64,000 nt of DNA from Nitrososphaerota archaeon (lineage in GTDB: Archaea > Thermoproteota > Nitrososphaeria > Nitrososphaerales > UBA183): positions 67,300 through 131,299 of the forward strand of contig JAPCJR010000003.1 of NCBI GenBank assembly GCA_027886865.1. The letters are read 5' to 3'. The notes below the pieces were generated by a model, which worked only from the letters and a program-made list of their open reading frames with translations, was not told the origin of the DNA and did not search any database. Positions 7,813 through 17,150 of the stretch are shown in pieces. Position 1 is the stretch's first letter; each line of letters opens with the position of its first letter. The position numbers and the translations under genes are program-made.

Positions 7813-8958
7813 TTGAAGCGGGCCTACTTTGGAATCTTCGGTTCGGGGCTCGGTCACGCATCCAGGATGATGGCTGTGAGCCAGAGGCTCGTCAATGAGG
7901 GGTGCAAGGTCAGGTTCTCGAGCTCGTCCGAGGCAACGGGGTACATCCGGAAGCAGGGCTTCGCGTGCAACGACATTCCTCTCGTCGATGTCGTCTTCAC
8001 GGAGACCGGCAACTTCTCTGCCACTCACACGATGAAGGTCGCGCCCTGGCTCATCCTGAAGGTCTTCCAGCAGGCTGGGATGGAGGCCAGGAACATCATG
8101 CGCTTCCGGCCGGACGTGGTCCTCAGCGACTCGCAGATCTCCACCGTCATGGCCTCGAAGATTCTCGGCCTGAAGAGCGTGACGATCCTCAACCAGCTCA
8201 AACTTGTCTCATCCCCGAAGACTCCTCCGATACTTGGTAAGCTGCTAACCAACGGCAGCATCACCGTCGGGAACGAGTTCTGGGAGTTCAGCGACCGGAT
8301 ACTCTTCCCCGACCTACCACCTCCATTCACGATCAGCGAACGCAACCTTTGGGGTGCAGGGAGCGCAGGTGCGAGGGCAGAGTACATCGGATTCCTCACG
8401 CCTCCCAGGTCGGACTTCGTTGACCCCGAGACCGCCAAGATAATGCAGTCACGGCGGAAGATTATCTTCTGGCAGGTGTCTGGGCCGCCGAAGACGAGGA
8501 CCATCCTGCTCCCCAAGGTGATGAAGGTCGCCTCACTGGTCAAGGATGATTATCTGTCTGTAGTATCGGCTGGAGACCCGATGGGGACGAACGCGCCCCG
8601 GTCCTTTGAAGGCGGATTCATCTATGACTGGTGCCCGTCGAAGGACGCCATGATCGACAGGTGCGATGTCTTCGTGTCCAGGGCCGGACACGTGACCATA
8701 TCCGACCTGATACTGCGCGGGAAATCTTCCATCCTGGTGCCCATCCAGGCCCAGATGGAGCAGATGGGGAACGCTGCGAAGGCGGAGAAGCTCGGCGTGG
8801 CGGTCGACCTCCCTGAGGAGCGATTGACCGAGGGATACTTCGTAGACGCCCTCTCAAGGTTGGAGGCGGGAAAGACGTCGACGAGGGCGGCCGAGCTCAA
8901 GGAGTACGCCGGCAGGTTCGACGCGGTCGGTTCCATAGTCTCGGCGCTCGGGGATTAG
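7813..8958 (+). CDS. Glycosyltransferase of GT-B fold, MurG/GT28-like
   Basis: A 381-residue protein with a TTG start six bases after the AMMECR1 stop. The N-terminus has the nucleotide-sugar transferase opening G-I-F-G-S-G-L-G-H-A-S-R, then R-F-R-P-D-V-V-L-S-D in the first Rossmann domain. The second domain carries the GT28-type donor-binding segment S-R-A-G-H-V-T-I-S-D-L (about 285-295) followed by P-I-Q-A-Q-M-E-Q-M-G-N-A. There is no signal peptide, so it should act in the cytoplasm or at the membrane face. Likely roles are glycolipid or protein glycan synthesis; donor and acceptor are not predictable. Confidence 0.85.
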   Translation: MKRAYFGIFGSGLGHASRMMAVSQRLVNEGCKVRFSSSSEATGYIRKQGFACNDIPLVDVVFTETGNFSATHTMKVAPWLILKVFQQAGMEARNIMRFRPDVVLSDSQISTVMASKILGLKSVTILNQLKLVSSPKTPPILGKLLTNGSITVGNEFWEFSDRILFPDLPPPFTISERNLWGAGSAGARAEYIGFLTPPRSDFVDPETAKIMQSRRKIIFWQVSGPPKTRTILLPKVMKVASLVKDDYLSVVSAGDPMGTNAPRSFEGGFIYDWCPSKDAMIDRCDVFVSRAGHVTISDLILRGKSSILVPIQAQMEQMGNAAKAEKLGVAVDLPEERLTEGYFVDALSRLEAGKTSTRAAELKEYAGRFDAVGSIVSALGD

Positions 8959-9950
8959 CGCAACAGTCCATCGAGGACACCGTTGACGTCGGACTCCTTT
9001 CCTCCGTACCGCCTAACGACGTAGGGTGCCTTCCTTCCGGTGACCGAGAGGGTCGAAGCTCTATCTCCCGCTTTCGCTTTTATCCCGAGCGAGTCGAGCT
9101 TCGCCCTGACTTCGTCCTCCTGCAATAGCAGCAGAGGAGTCAGCACAGACGGGTGGCCCTTCAGGGCCGCGCGCGCCTTCCTTCCCCTGCATTCAGGATG
9201 CACTCCAGCGATCACGTCGCCGCTCGCCCCGTCCAGCCACGTCGCCAACCTCTCCCCCGGGCTGCCGATGCCGTCCAGCACGAGAAGCTTGAGCGCCGAG
9301 GGGTCCAGACGCCGAGAGAGTTCGGCATAGAGCCTCCCGACCTGTCGAAGAGACTCGTCGTCAGCTCTTGCGTGGACCAGCGTCACCGAGAAGCCGGAGA
9401 GGGCCGCCATCCAAGCGACCACCGCGCTGTGATATCCTCCGGAGACGAGGCAGGTCGCCTTCGAGCCTCGCGACGTAGGGACCCCTCCAGGCCCCTCCTT
9501 GAGCTCCACGCCAACTGCCCCCTTGTTCCTTGCCATGACTATCCTGAAAGTGACATCCGGGTTCTTCTCGTCCACTCGCGTGCCCGTCGTCGACTTGAGC
9601 ACCAGCCCGTTTCCATCGAGGAGTATGTCCCCCTCCTCCCGTTCGCTCTGCTCCACTTGCGCCGACAGGAGAAAGCTGGAGTCCGGCGTCATGTACCTCT
9701 TTGCGAGCAGCTGGAGTCCGGACGCCGGCCCCATCTTATCATCGAATTCGTAGCCCGCGCAGATCCAGCTCACCCCGGGCATAAGGGCCAGTTTTCTGGC
9801 GACCGCCACGGGGTCCGTCCCCCGAACGGTCAGGGACTTGGCGCCCTTGGTTATGACGCCGTCGCCCAGTCCCAACTTGGACGACACGGAGGCCTCGAGG
9901 TCTCTGAACTCCCCGTTGCCCGACCAACCCACGATTGCTGCAGTCTTCAC
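8955..9950 (-). CDS. ThiI-like protein: THUMP domain plus degenerate PP-loop domain
   Basis: About 331 residues. The N-terminal half resembles ThiI: a ferredoxin-like/THUMP region (residues about 45-165) ending in the segment D-V-T-F-R-I-V-M-A-R, then the linker G-P-G-G-V-P-T-S-R-G-S-K. The PP-loop that follows should read SGGIDSPVA but here reads V-S-G-G-Y-H-S-A-V-V-A, so the key Asp is replaced. There is no C-terminal rhodanese domain. Canonical ThiI makes 4-thiouridine in tRNA and supplies sulfur for thiamine; activity here is uncertain. I chose GTG at 9950 because a TATA-like box shared with asnS lies 23-32 bases upstream; the open frame further upstream overlaps asnS and looks non-coding. 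It converges with the glycosyltransferase, overlapping by 4 bases. Confidence 0.66.
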   Translation of the reverse strand: MKTAAIVGWSGNGEFRDLEASVSSKLGLGDGVITKGAKSLTVRGTDPVAVARKLALMPGVSWICAGYEFDDKMGPASGLQLLAKRYMTPDSSFLLSAQVEQSEREEGDILLDGNGLVLKSTTGTRVDEKNPDVTFRIVMARNKGAVGVELKEGPGGVPTSRGSKATCLVSGGYHSAVVAWMAALSGFSVTLVHARADDESLRQVGRLYAELSRRLDPSALKLLVLDGIGSPGERLATWLDGASGDVIAGVHPECRGRKARAALKGHPSVLTPLLLLQEDEVRAKLDSLGIKAKAGDRASTLSVTGRKAPYVVRRYGGKESDVNGVLDGLLR

Positions 9951-9972
9951 ATCAGCGGAGCGGATGCACGAC

Positions 9973-9982
9973 GTTTTTAAGC
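9973..9982. promoter_or_regulatory. Shared TATA region between ThiI-like gene and asnS
   Basis: GTTTTTAAGC is the only strongly AT-rich element in the 64-base divergent gap. It is about 23-32 bases from the GTG at 9950 on the minus strand and about 33-42 bases from the asnS ATG at 10015, so it may drive both genes. Confidence 0.5.
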
Positions 9983-10014
9983 CGACTACCGTCCCTCTTC
10001 CGCGACAACACCAG

Positions 10015-11313
10015 ATGGAGAGTCCTAGGCGTTTGCGCGTCAAACAGGTCTTCGATTCAAAGCCGGGTGAAAGTGTCGAGGTCAAGGGATGGGTGGCCAC
10101 CAAGAACTCTATCGGCGGGCTTGTCTTCGCGATAATCAGGGACGGGACCGGATACGTCCAGGTCTCTGCGAAGAAGGGGGTCGCGCCCACGGAGTCTATG
10201 GAGGCGATAGGGGCGGCGACCAAAGAGTCGACCGTCGCCGTGAAAGGCGTCGTGAGGGAGGACGCGAGGGCGCCCGGGGGCAAGGAGGTGTCCGTGAGGG
10301 AGTTCAAGGTCCTGTCGCTCGCTGAGACGTGGCCGATCACCAAGACGGCCGCCGCATCGTCATCCTACCTCTACGACATGCGACACCTCAGCATCAGGAG
10401 CCGGAAGGCGAGCGCGACGATGAAGGTCCGCAGTGAGGTGGTGACCGCGTGCTTCGATTACTTTCGTGAGAAGGGCTTCACGCTGATCAGCGCTCCGAGC
10501 TTCGTCCAGGCGGCGGTCGAGGGGGGTTCGACGCTCTTCGGAGTGGAGTACTTCGGGAAGAAGGTGTATCTGAGCCAGAGCGCGCAGTTCTATGAAGAGG
10601 CAGCTCTCGCGGCGCTCGAGAAGGTCTGGATCTATCAGCCGGCTTTCAGGGCCGAAAAGTCGAGGACTCCAAAGCACCTCACGGAGTTCTGGATGATCGA
10701 AGCCGAGCAGGCGTTCGCCGACCAGTCCGACAACATGCGGCTGCAGGAGGAGCTGCTGGCCTTCATAGTGCAACGCGCCGTCACGAACCGGTCCGACGAG
10801 CTGAAGATCCTCGGCAGGAGCCTTACTGTCCCCTCGGTCCCCTTCGACCGCATCTCCTATGATGAGGTACGCGACCTGGCCGCGAAGGAGGGCATCCCAT
10901 TCGAGTGGGGCGAAGACGTCCCGACCGAGGCCGAGAAGCTGGTCTCGCTCGCGCACCAGAACCCGTTCTTCATCACCGATTACCCCCTCTCTGCCCGTAG
11001 CTTCTACCACATGACCTACGAGGACCGCCCCAAGGTGACCAAATCTGCCGACCTTATCGCCCCCGAGGGGTTCGGCGAGCTTGCCACGGGAGGTCAGAGG
11101 ATCGCGAGCTACGAACTGCTCATGGAGAGGATCAAGAGCCAGGACCTCCCGCCTGAGGCCTTCGGATGGTACCTGGACCTGAGGAAGTACGGCATGCCCG
11201 ACCACGCCGGGTTCGGGATGGGTGTGGAGAGGGTTACGCGATGGCTCGGCGGTCTCAAGCACATCAGAGCGGCCAGCCTCTTCCCGAGGACGACCACTCG
11301 AGTGTCGCCATAG
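10015..11313 (+). CDS. asnS: Asparaginyl-tRNA synthetase (class IIb)
   Basis: Charges tRNA-Asn with asparagine. The 432-residue protein has the N-terminal OB-fold anticodon-binding domain (V-E-V-K-G-W-V-A-T-K) followed by the class II core. Motif 2 is visible as F-R-A-E-K-S-R-T-P-K-H-L-T-E-F and motif 3 as G-F-G-M-G-V-E-R-V-T-R-W with the AsnRS-type ending L-F-P-R-T. The Y-L-D-L-R-K-Y-G stretch also fits AsnRS rather than AspRS. The ATG at 10015 gives a normal N-terminus; the upstream open frame overlaps the ThiI-like gene and is not likely to be translated. An AspRS or archaeal AS-AR paralogue is the alternative but less likely. Confidence 0.9.
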   Translation: MESPRRLRVKQVFDSKPGESVEVKGWVATKNSIGGLVFAIIRDGTGYVQVSAKKGVAPTESMEAIGAATKESTVAVKGVVREDARAPGGKEVSVREFKVLSLAETWPITKTAAASSSYLYDMRHLSIRSRKASATMKVRSEVVTACFDYFREKGFTLISAPSFVQAAVEGGSTLFGVEYFGKKVYLSQSAQFYEEAALAALEKVWIYQPAFRAEKSRTPKHLTEFWMIEAEQAFADQSDNMRLQEELLAFIVQRAVTNRSDELKILGRSLTVPSVPFDRISYDEVRDLAAKEGIPFEWGEDVPTEAEKLVSLAHQNPFFITDYPLSARSFYHMTYEDRPKVTKSADLIAPEGFGELATGGQRIASYELLMERIKSQDLPPEAFGWYLDLRKYGMPDHAGFGMGVERVTRWLGGLKHIRAASLFPRTTTRVSP

Positions 11314-11462
11314 GCACACAAGGGTGCGGTTGCGTGCTCTGAGCATCGTACAACTTCGAGGCGAGCCGGTCTTGTCAAGGGCTGATGGGCTGGACCCAGC
11401 GTCCCTTCAGTTTCAGTCTACCCATCAGGGGCGCTCTTATGGAGCTTTAACGCTTATTTAGC

Positions 11463-12494
11463 GTGGGACGAGCAGCCAAGAACGATTTGCCAGAGGAAGA
11501 GAGGGAAGAGATTGACGAAGAGCTCGATGTAACGAGCATCGCGGGCGTCGGCGCGGTAACGAAGCAGAAGCTGAACGACGCTGGGATATTCACGATTTTG
11601 GACCTTGCGACAGCGGGGCCCTCGGAGATCTCCGAGGCTACCGACTGGGACATCACAAAGTCCGTCGATGTAAACAACAAGGCGAGGAAGAGGCTAGTCG
11701 AGATGGGGCGCCTCGAGCCGGACTTTGTGAGCGCCTCCGACCTGCTCACCCGCAGGAGGAACATCACCCGGATTAGCACAGGCTCCAAGAACATCGACGA
11801 CCTGCTCGGAGGCGGGATAGAGACCTGGGCGATCACCGAGTTCTACGGCGAGTTCGGGGCCGGCAAGACCCAGATATGCCACACCCTGTGCTGCATGGTG
11901 CAGCAGCCGATTGGTGAAGGCGGACTGGACGGGGGCGTGGTCTACATAGACACAGAGGGTACATTCAGGCCCGAGAGGGTCTCCGAGATAGCCACAGCTC
12001 GAGGGTACGACCCTGACGTGATACTTTCCCGCATAATGGTGGCGAGAGCCTACAACAGCGCTCACCAGGAGCTGATCGTCAAGGACCTTGGAAGGATAAT
12101 CGAGAAGAACAAGGTCAAGCTCGTGGTCGTGGACAGCGCCGTGGCCCACTACCGGGCGGAGTTTCTGGGCAGAGGGACGCTGGCAGAGCGCCAGCAGCGC
12201 CTAAACCGCTTCATGCACGCGATACTCAGGACCGCGGAGGTCTACAACATAGCCGTGGTCATGACCAACCAGGTCCAGTCCTCGCCCGACAGCTTCTTCG
12301 GCGACCCTACGAGGGCGACGGGAGGGCACGTCGTGGCACACACGAGCACCTACAGGATATACCTCCGCAAGGCGGGGAAGAACAGGATCGCCAGGATGAT
12401 CGACAGCCCGTACCATCCGGAGCGAGACGCCGTGTTCATGCTCGACGAGAGGGGTATCGACGACCCACCTGAGGAATCGGCCAAGAGAAAGTAG
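11463..12494 (+). CDS. radA: RadA recombinase
   Basis: The main archaeal strand-exchange recombinase, forming filaments on single-stranded DNA. At 343 residues it has family length. The N-terminal helix-hairpin-helix region (about 22-60) includes S-I-A-G-V-G-A-V-T. Walker A is G-E-F-G-A-G-K-T at 129-136 and Walker B is L-V-V-V-D-S-A-V-A-H-Y-R. The polymerisation and loop regions (R-A-Y-N-S-A-H-Q, M-T-N-Q-V-Q, A-T-G-G-H-V-V-A-H) are intact. The start is GTG at 11463, with a GCTTTAACGCTTATTTAG AT-rich stretch immediately upstream. The 149-base gap before it contains no gene I can identify. Confidence 0.96.
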   Translation: MGRAAKNDLPEEEREEIDEELDVTSIAGVGAVTKQKLNDAGIFTILDLATAGPSEISEATDWDITKSVDVNNKARKRLVEMGRLEPDFVSASDLLTRRRNITRISTGSKNIDDLLGGGIETWAITEFYGEFGAGKTQICHTLCCMVQQPIGEGGLDGGVVYIDTEGTFRPERVSEIATARGYDPDVILSRIMVARAYNSAHQELIVKDLGRIIEKNKVKLVVVDSAVAHYRAEFLGRGTLAERQQRLNRFMHAILRTAEVYNIAVVMTNQVQSSPDSFFGDPTRATGGHVVAHTSTYRIYLRKAGKNRIARMIDSPYHPERDAVFMLDERGIDDPPEESAKRK

Positions 12495-12543
12495 TTCTCT
12501 TTGGTAACGGTTTAATATCGTACCTTCGCCGGCGAGAACCTTC

Positions 12544-15240
12544 ATGAAAGCGAGAGCGACCATTGTGCTGGTTCTCGTACTTTCTCTCGCGCTGGTTCCC
12601 GTGCTCGCGTCCGTCCCGGTCCACGCTCAGAGCCAGTACAGCGAGAGGCTCGATGTCTACACTGCGGGCCAGAACGCGTTCTGGTCGATAACGCTGAACA
12701 GGCTCGGCGCCAACCTTCCCGTCCTCACCTCGGTCGAGTCGATGACCGGGCTGACCTCATACAGTCTTGTGGCGATGAGCGCGCAGAGCGCGGTCTCTGA
12801 CTTCCAGACCTTCGGGGTGGACGGCTACAACCTGCTGAACCTTCCATCGACGCCCTCTCAGGGGCTTTTCTTGACGATAACGGCGACAGGCAGTTCCTCG
12901 CAGCCCTCGATCGTCTCGGCCCTCGGCCAGCAATTCGGCACCGACTTTACTCAGGTGGCGTCGTCGGGAGACACGACCACCTATTTCGCTCCGGTTGATT
13001 TTGTGAACGTCGCAGCTCCGATCCTCTACAAGCTGGTCCCTGCGTCGCTCGGGGGATTCGCGTCGTTCGCGACGGAATCCAAGCTGGTATCGCTTCCGAT
13101 GCCCTTCATCGAGCTGACCGGGACCTACAACGGGACCGGGTTCAGCCACAAGATAGCTCTCGGCGCCGATACTTCGAGTGCAGTCGGCACCACCGGCGCG
13201 ATAAACCTCTCTGAGCTGATCGGCAGCACCAACGCGACGATCAGTTCGTCGGCTTCGTCCAACTCCAGCGAGGTCGTCATCCACTCGCTCGACGGCGTGA
13301 TAGTCTCGAGCGACGCGGCGACGGTGTCGAACGACGCCGGCAACTTCAGCGGCTCCTATTCGCTCTCCCTCGCCTCCGGGGAACAGGTCAAGGTGAACGC
13401 CACCCTGGAGTCTCAACCGCCGACCGCCGTCGCCTACAGGGAGCTGGACCATGGCACACTGGCGGTCAACGACTCCCTCGGGGTCACCATCGTTATCTCC
13501 AATTCCGCACAGAGTGAGGCGTTGGACAACGTCACCGTGAACGACAACTGGTGGAAGAGCTATCCTACGGTCTTCGAGCTATCGAGCGGCAGCGCTAACA
13601 ACTACAGCTTCACCATTCCGAGCATCGCAGCAGGCCACAATGTGACCGAGGCCTACGTCCTGAAGGTCATCTCTTCTACTCCTTCGCAGATCGTCATCCC
13701 GGCGGCCACGGTGAGCTACTCGTACCAGCTCTCTACGAGCAGCTTCAGCACGCACGTGAACATGGGTCAGCAGGTTATCCAGGTCAACGGCGTGGGCCCC
13801 GCCCTCAGCGCGACGGTTCGGCCGAGCATCTTGTCGGGGTCGCCGCTGGGCACCATCGGCGATTACGTCGTGACGATCACTAACGCCGGGACCTCCCCGG
13901 CACTAAACGTCAAGCTGCAGAACTACACGGTGAGCAACATAGCTCAGAACGGCGGGTCCACTGTGTTTGACCTCCCCATCGTGCTCAGCAGCCTCACACA
14001 GAGGAACTTCACCAAGACCTTCTCGCTCGAGTACTCCAACACCGCCGGCCAATCCCAGAACATCACCCTGAACTCGGTCCAGCTGATATTTTCTCATGAC
14101 AGCATGGTCCTCCCGTTCATCAGGGTGACGACCAACGACACGCTCACTCCCGCCTCGCTGAGCTCGAAGACCCTGACTGCGAGCTATATCTTCACCAACG
14201 CCGGGAAGGGCATCCCCAGCGGGATTACTGCCCTGGAGTCGTTCCCTACCGGTGTGACGTGCAAGACGACGGGAACCGCCCTCGGCACCTGCTCCGGCAG
14301 CACCTACGCGATGACCGTCGACACGGTCACCACCCAGAAGAACACGCTCCAGCTGAACTTCACACGCGACAATTTCATTATCCCGCCGACAACCGTCACT
14401 ACGAACTACGACGGTCTGGTCCTTCACACGTACGGCGGTAGCTACGTCATCCCCGCCGGCATCGTGGTGACGAAATCGTTCAATCCCGACGCGGCATTCC
14501 CCGGAACCAATTCCGTTGTCACGATAGGGATCTCGAACCTCGGCTCGCTGCCCGTGTTCAACGCGACCGTCGGTTCGGGGACCGATACCTTCGACAAAGC
14601 CTCCACAGGAAGCTCGGGAAAGACATTCGCCGAGGTGGTCCCCCAGAACACTTCCAGCTTTACCTATACCGTGACGATCACCGCCGGGGCATACGGGAAC
14701 ATCTCGGGCACTGCCGTCTCGACCAGCTTCCTGTTCGGAGGAGCCTCGCAGGACTTTTCGCTCGGCACTAGCAACATGGTAGTCTACGCGCCCGTCACCG
14801 CTGCGGTCGTGTCCAGCCCCTCGACGCCAGAGGAGAACCACGACTTTACGCTCGCGATAACGATAACCAACCCTGCCGCTGTCCCGGTCTCTGATGTGGT
14901 CTACACCCTTACGCTCCCCACCGGCGTGAGCGTCGTCTCGGGCGCGACGTTGACCAACCATGTGCTCACGATAACTGTGCCGTCGATGTTGGCGGACTCG
15001 AACAGCACAGTATCGCTGACCCTCAGTACCAACAGCGGACTGACCATAGATACCAGCGGCTCGCATCTCACGTTCCAGTACCTCGGCGCGACGCTCGCCG
15101 GTCTGTCCCCGGCGACCAAGGTGGTAGTGAACGTCGACGCGACGACACGGTACACGGTGCCGATTGCGATAGCGGTCCTGATCGCCCTCGTTGCGGTCGT
15201 GTATGTGCGGCGAAAGGTGGGTTCACCTGCCCAGCCCTGA
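12544..15240 (+). CDS. Secreted, membrane-anchored surface protein with repeated beta-sandwich (COG1361/DUF11-like) domains
   Basis: An 898-residue cell-surface protein. It begins with a signal peptide (MKARATIV then a hydrophobic core, cleavage probably after V-H-A-Q) and ends with a membrane helix (about 871-888) followed by a short basic tail (YVRRKVG). The body is rich in Ser, Thr and Asn with many N-x-S/T sites, as in glycosylated archaeal envelope proteins. Units resembling the DUF11/COG1361 conserved-repeat type recur, for example D-Y-V-V-T-I-T-N-A-G, S-V-V-T-I-G-I-S-N-L-G and D-F-T-L-A-I-T-I-T-N-P-A. It could be an S-layer-associated or adhesion protein. The ATG at 12544 follows a TATA-like GGTTTAATATCG about 27 bases upstream. 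Confidence 0.82.
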   Translation: MKARATIVLVLVLSLALVPVLASVPVHAQSQYSERLDVYTAGQNAFWSITLNRLGANLPVLTSVESMTGLTSYSLVAMSAQSAVSDFQTFGVDGYNLLNLPSTPSQGLFLTITATGSSSQPSIVSALGQQFGTDFTQVASSGDTTTYFAPVDFVNVAAPILYKLVPASLGGFASFATESKLVSLPMPFIELTGTYNGTGFSHKIALGADTSSAVGTTGAINLSELIGSTNATISSSASSNSSEVVIHSLDGVIVSSDAATVSNDAGNFSGSYSLSLASGEQVKVNATLESQPPTAVAYRELDHGTLAVNDSLGVTIVISNSAQSEALDNVTVNDNWWKSYPTVFELSSGSANNYSFTIPSIAAGHNVTEAYVLKVISSTPSQIVIPAATVSYSYQLSTSSFSTHVNMGQQVIQVNGVGPALSATVRPSILSGSPLGTIGDYVVTITNAGTSPALNVKLQNYTVSNIAQNGGSTVFDLPIVLSSLTQRNFTKTFSLEYSNTAGQSQNITLNSVQLIFSHDSMVLPFIRVTTNDTLTPASLSSKTLTASYIFTNAGKGIPSGITALESFPTGVTCKTTGTALGTCSGSTYAMTVDTVTTQKNTLQLNFTRDNFIIPPTTVTTNYDGLVLHTYGGSYVIPAGIVVTKSFNPDAAFPGTNSVVTIGISNLGSLPVFNATVGSGTDTFDKASTGSSGKTFAEVVPQNTSSFTYTVTITAGAYGNISGTAVSTSFLFGGASQDFSLGTSNMVVYAPVTAAVVSSPSTPEENHDFTLAITITNPAAVPVSDVVYTLTLPTGVSVVSGATLTNHVLTITVPSMLADSNSTVSLTLSTNSGLTIDTSGSHLTFQYLGATLAGLSPATKVVVNVDATTRYTVPIAIAVLIALVAVVYVRRKVGSPAQP

Positions 15241-15715
15241 GCCGGACGGCGCGCACGGGCAGGCAAGGGGCTTCGTCGAGCAGGGTAGGTTCGAAGAGCG
15301 GTCCGCTGGCGCCCTGGTCTTCCGGAGTACCAAATCCGGTCCGCTCTACCTCCTCCTGAAGTACCCCGCCGGACACTGGGATTTTCCCAAAGGGAACATC
15401 GAGAAAGGGGAGACCCCGCTCGACGCGATGCACAGGGAGGTGAGGGAGGAGACCGGCCTGGTCGACGTGAAGCCGGTAGAGGGCTACGAGAACGTCATCG
15501 AATACTTCTACAGCCGGGACGGACGGAGGATACACAAGCAGGTCACGTTCTTTCTTGCGGAGTCACGAGAGGAGAAGGTCACCATCTCTTTCGAGCACCA
15601 GGATTCCAAGTGGCTTGGCTTCCAGGACGCCATGAAGATAGTCACCTACTCGAACTCGAAGAAGCTTCTGAGGGCTGCCGAAGAACTATTCAGGGCGCGG
15701 GCATCGAGGAGTTGA
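15203..15715 (+). CDS. Nudix hydrolase, diadenosine-polyphosphate type
   Basis: A protein of about 170 residues with a complete Nudix box (G-N-I-E-K-G-E through R-E-V-R-E-E-T-G-L), which binds the metal for pyrophosphate hydrolysis. The preceding W-D-F-P-K element and the S-A-G-A-L-V-F opening match small Ap4A/Ap6A hydrolases; NDP-sugar or other nucleotide substrates cannot be excluded. The true start is uncertain: no ATG lies close to the conserved domain, and ATG 15203 lies inside the end of the surface-protein gene (38-base overlap), with TTG 15191 as an alternative. Its 3' end overlaps pyrF tail to tail by 26 bases. Confidence 0.86.
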   Translation: MCGERWVHLPSPEPDGAHGQARGFVEQGRFEERSAGALVFRSTKSGPLYLLLKYPAGHWDFPKGNIEKGETPLDAMHREVREETGLVDVKPVEGYENVIEYFYSRDGRRIHKQVTFFLAESREEKVTISFEHQDSKWLGFQDAMKIVTYSNSKKLLRAAEELFRARASRS

Positions 15716-16427
15716 ACGCCTTCAGGGCGCTCCTTGGGTCAGCCGCGTCGATGATCGAGCGCCCTATGATGGCAAAGTCGGTGCCCGCATCGATGACCGA
15801 ACGGTCCGCCCTCCCTCCTTGAACGCCTACCCCCGGGCTGAGGATCAGCTGCTCCTTCCTCAAGATCGTCCTCACCTCCCTCACGATCGAGGGTGATTTT
15901 GCAGAGACTATCGCGCCGTCTGCGTCCCAGTCCCTGACGCGCCGCGCGAACTCAACGTAGAGGGGTTTTCCATCCACGATCAGACCGTACCCTTCTTTCG
16001 CCCCCGCATGGCTCATGTACACCAGCAGGATCACGCCCCTTCCCAGTTTCTTCCCCCTCGCTATCACCTGCGAAAGGCCTTCCTCGGCCCCGACGAACGG
16101 ATTTGCAATCACGGCGCTGATGCCGCTGGTAAAGAGCAGGTCCACCGCCTCTAGATTGGTAGATTCGACGTCGTTGAGCTTGATGTCCGCGATGATGGGC
16201 AGGTTCTTGGTAGCGGAGAGCCGGATGACTTCTGCCATTCCCTCCAGCCCATAGGGCAGCATCAAGTGCCAGTTGACCTTCACCCCGGCGACTTCGTCGC
16301 CGAGGTCTTGCACCAGTTTGGCGGCCCGCGCCTCCCTAGTCTGTGAGGGGCCCGTCACGTCGAGCGCGAGGATCACGCGGCTGGAATGTTTCTTCGAGGA
16401 CGAGAGGAGGTCCTCCCTGAACCCCAT
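15690..16427 (-). CDS. pyrF: Orotidine 5'-phosphate decarboxylase
   Basis: Last step of UMP synthesis, OMP to UMP. The 245-residue protein shows L-A-L-D-V near the N-terminus, V-K-V-N-W, and the catalytic array D-I-K-L-N-D-V-E-S-T (DxKxxD). The phosphate-binding end S-P-G-V-G-V-Q-G-G and I-I-G-R-S-I are present. ATG at 16427 overlaps the stop of the upstream gene, so the two are probably co-translated. The other pyrimidine gene in the window is pyrG, about 33 kb away. Confidence 0.94.
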   Translation of the reverse strand: MGFREDLLSSSKKHSSRVILALDVTGPSQTREARAAKLVQDLGDEVAGVKVNWHLMLPYGLEGMAEVIRLSATKNLPIIADIKLNDVESTNLEAVDLLFTSGISAVIANPFVGAEEGLSQVIARGKKLGRGVILLVYMSHAGAKEGYGLIVDGKPLYVEFARRVRDWDADGAIVSAKSPSIVREVRTILRKEQLILSPGVGVQGGRADRSVIDAGTDFAIIGRSIIDAADPRSALKAFNSSMPAP

Positions 16428-17110
16428 CAGAACTCCACCAGCGGATGCTTCTCCGCTAGCTTGATGACCTTGACGTAGTAGAAACCGTGCTCGTCGGTGC
16501 GCTTGCTGAAGCCGGTCTCTCCCAGGTTCGAAGGAGAGTACTTGATGAACCCCGTCGACGGCTCTTCCTTGATGCGAGTGTAGAAGAAGAGAGAGGCCTC
16601 CTCGTAATCGTCGAGCCTCGCGAACGCCCCTACGATCCAGCTCGTACCGTTCTTGAAGCAGTACACCGGGAGCGGGGGCTCCTCATACAGCATCTTGTAA
16701 GTGGCCAGCTTGACGAGCGAGGCCAGGTCCGCCACCTGGGCGGCCAGGAACTTCTGATGGAACTCCTTCTTGTGCTCGAGGATGCTCGGGAGCTTCAATA
16801 CGTGGATTATCGGTGAGTATATGTAAGACGGGGTCGTGGCTGATTCAAGAAGGAGTACCTCTTCAGTCTCGCCGGCGTTCTTGTAGGCCAGGAACTCTCC
16901 CCCCGCGTCCGCCTCATAATAGTAGAATATCGGCACCCCCATGAACAGGTCGTTCTGCACCGACAGCCTCACTTTGTCGCCGTGCTTCGACATGAAGATG
17001 GGCAGCTGCGCCCGCTCCAGCGCGCAAGCGAGCCTCCCGAGGTCCATCAGCCCGCTGAGCCTGACGAAGCACCCCCCGATTATCCTTCGCTGCTCTTTCT
17101 TGGCGGGCAA
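16427..17110 (-). CDS. Conserved-looking hypothetical protein upstream of pyrF
   Basis: A 227-residue protein I do not recognise. It is predicted cytoplasmic, without signal peptide or membrane helices, and mixes alpha and beta segments with several aromatic runs (I-F-Y-Y-Y, S-L-F-F-Y). No nucleotide-binding or Cys-pair motif is visible. ATG at 17110 is supported by an AT-rich TTATTAAG element about 25 bases upstream (near 17135-17142), consistent with a leaderless message. It is translationally coupled to pyrF and may share regulation with it; no function is proposed. Confidence 0.72.
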   Translation of the reverse strand: MPAKKEQRRIIGGCFVRLSGLMDLGRLACALERAQLPIFMSKHGDKVRLSVQNDLFMGVPIFYYYEADAGGEFLAYKNAGETEEVLLLESATTPSYIYSPIIHVLKLPSILEHKKEFHQKFLAAQVADLASLVKLATYKMLYEEPPLPVYCFKNGTSWIVGAFARLDDYEEASLFFYTRIKEEPSTGFIKYSPSNLGETGFSKRTDEHGFYYVKVIKLAEKHPLVEF

Positions 17111-17150
17111 CTCTGCTGCGGTCGATTCTGGGACTTAATAATCTTCTGAC

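Noticed and set aside
9951..10343. N-terminal extension of the ThiI-like frame into asnS
   Set aside because: It reads opposite the asnS start, crosses the TATA box at 9973-9982, and has no ThiI-like sequence.
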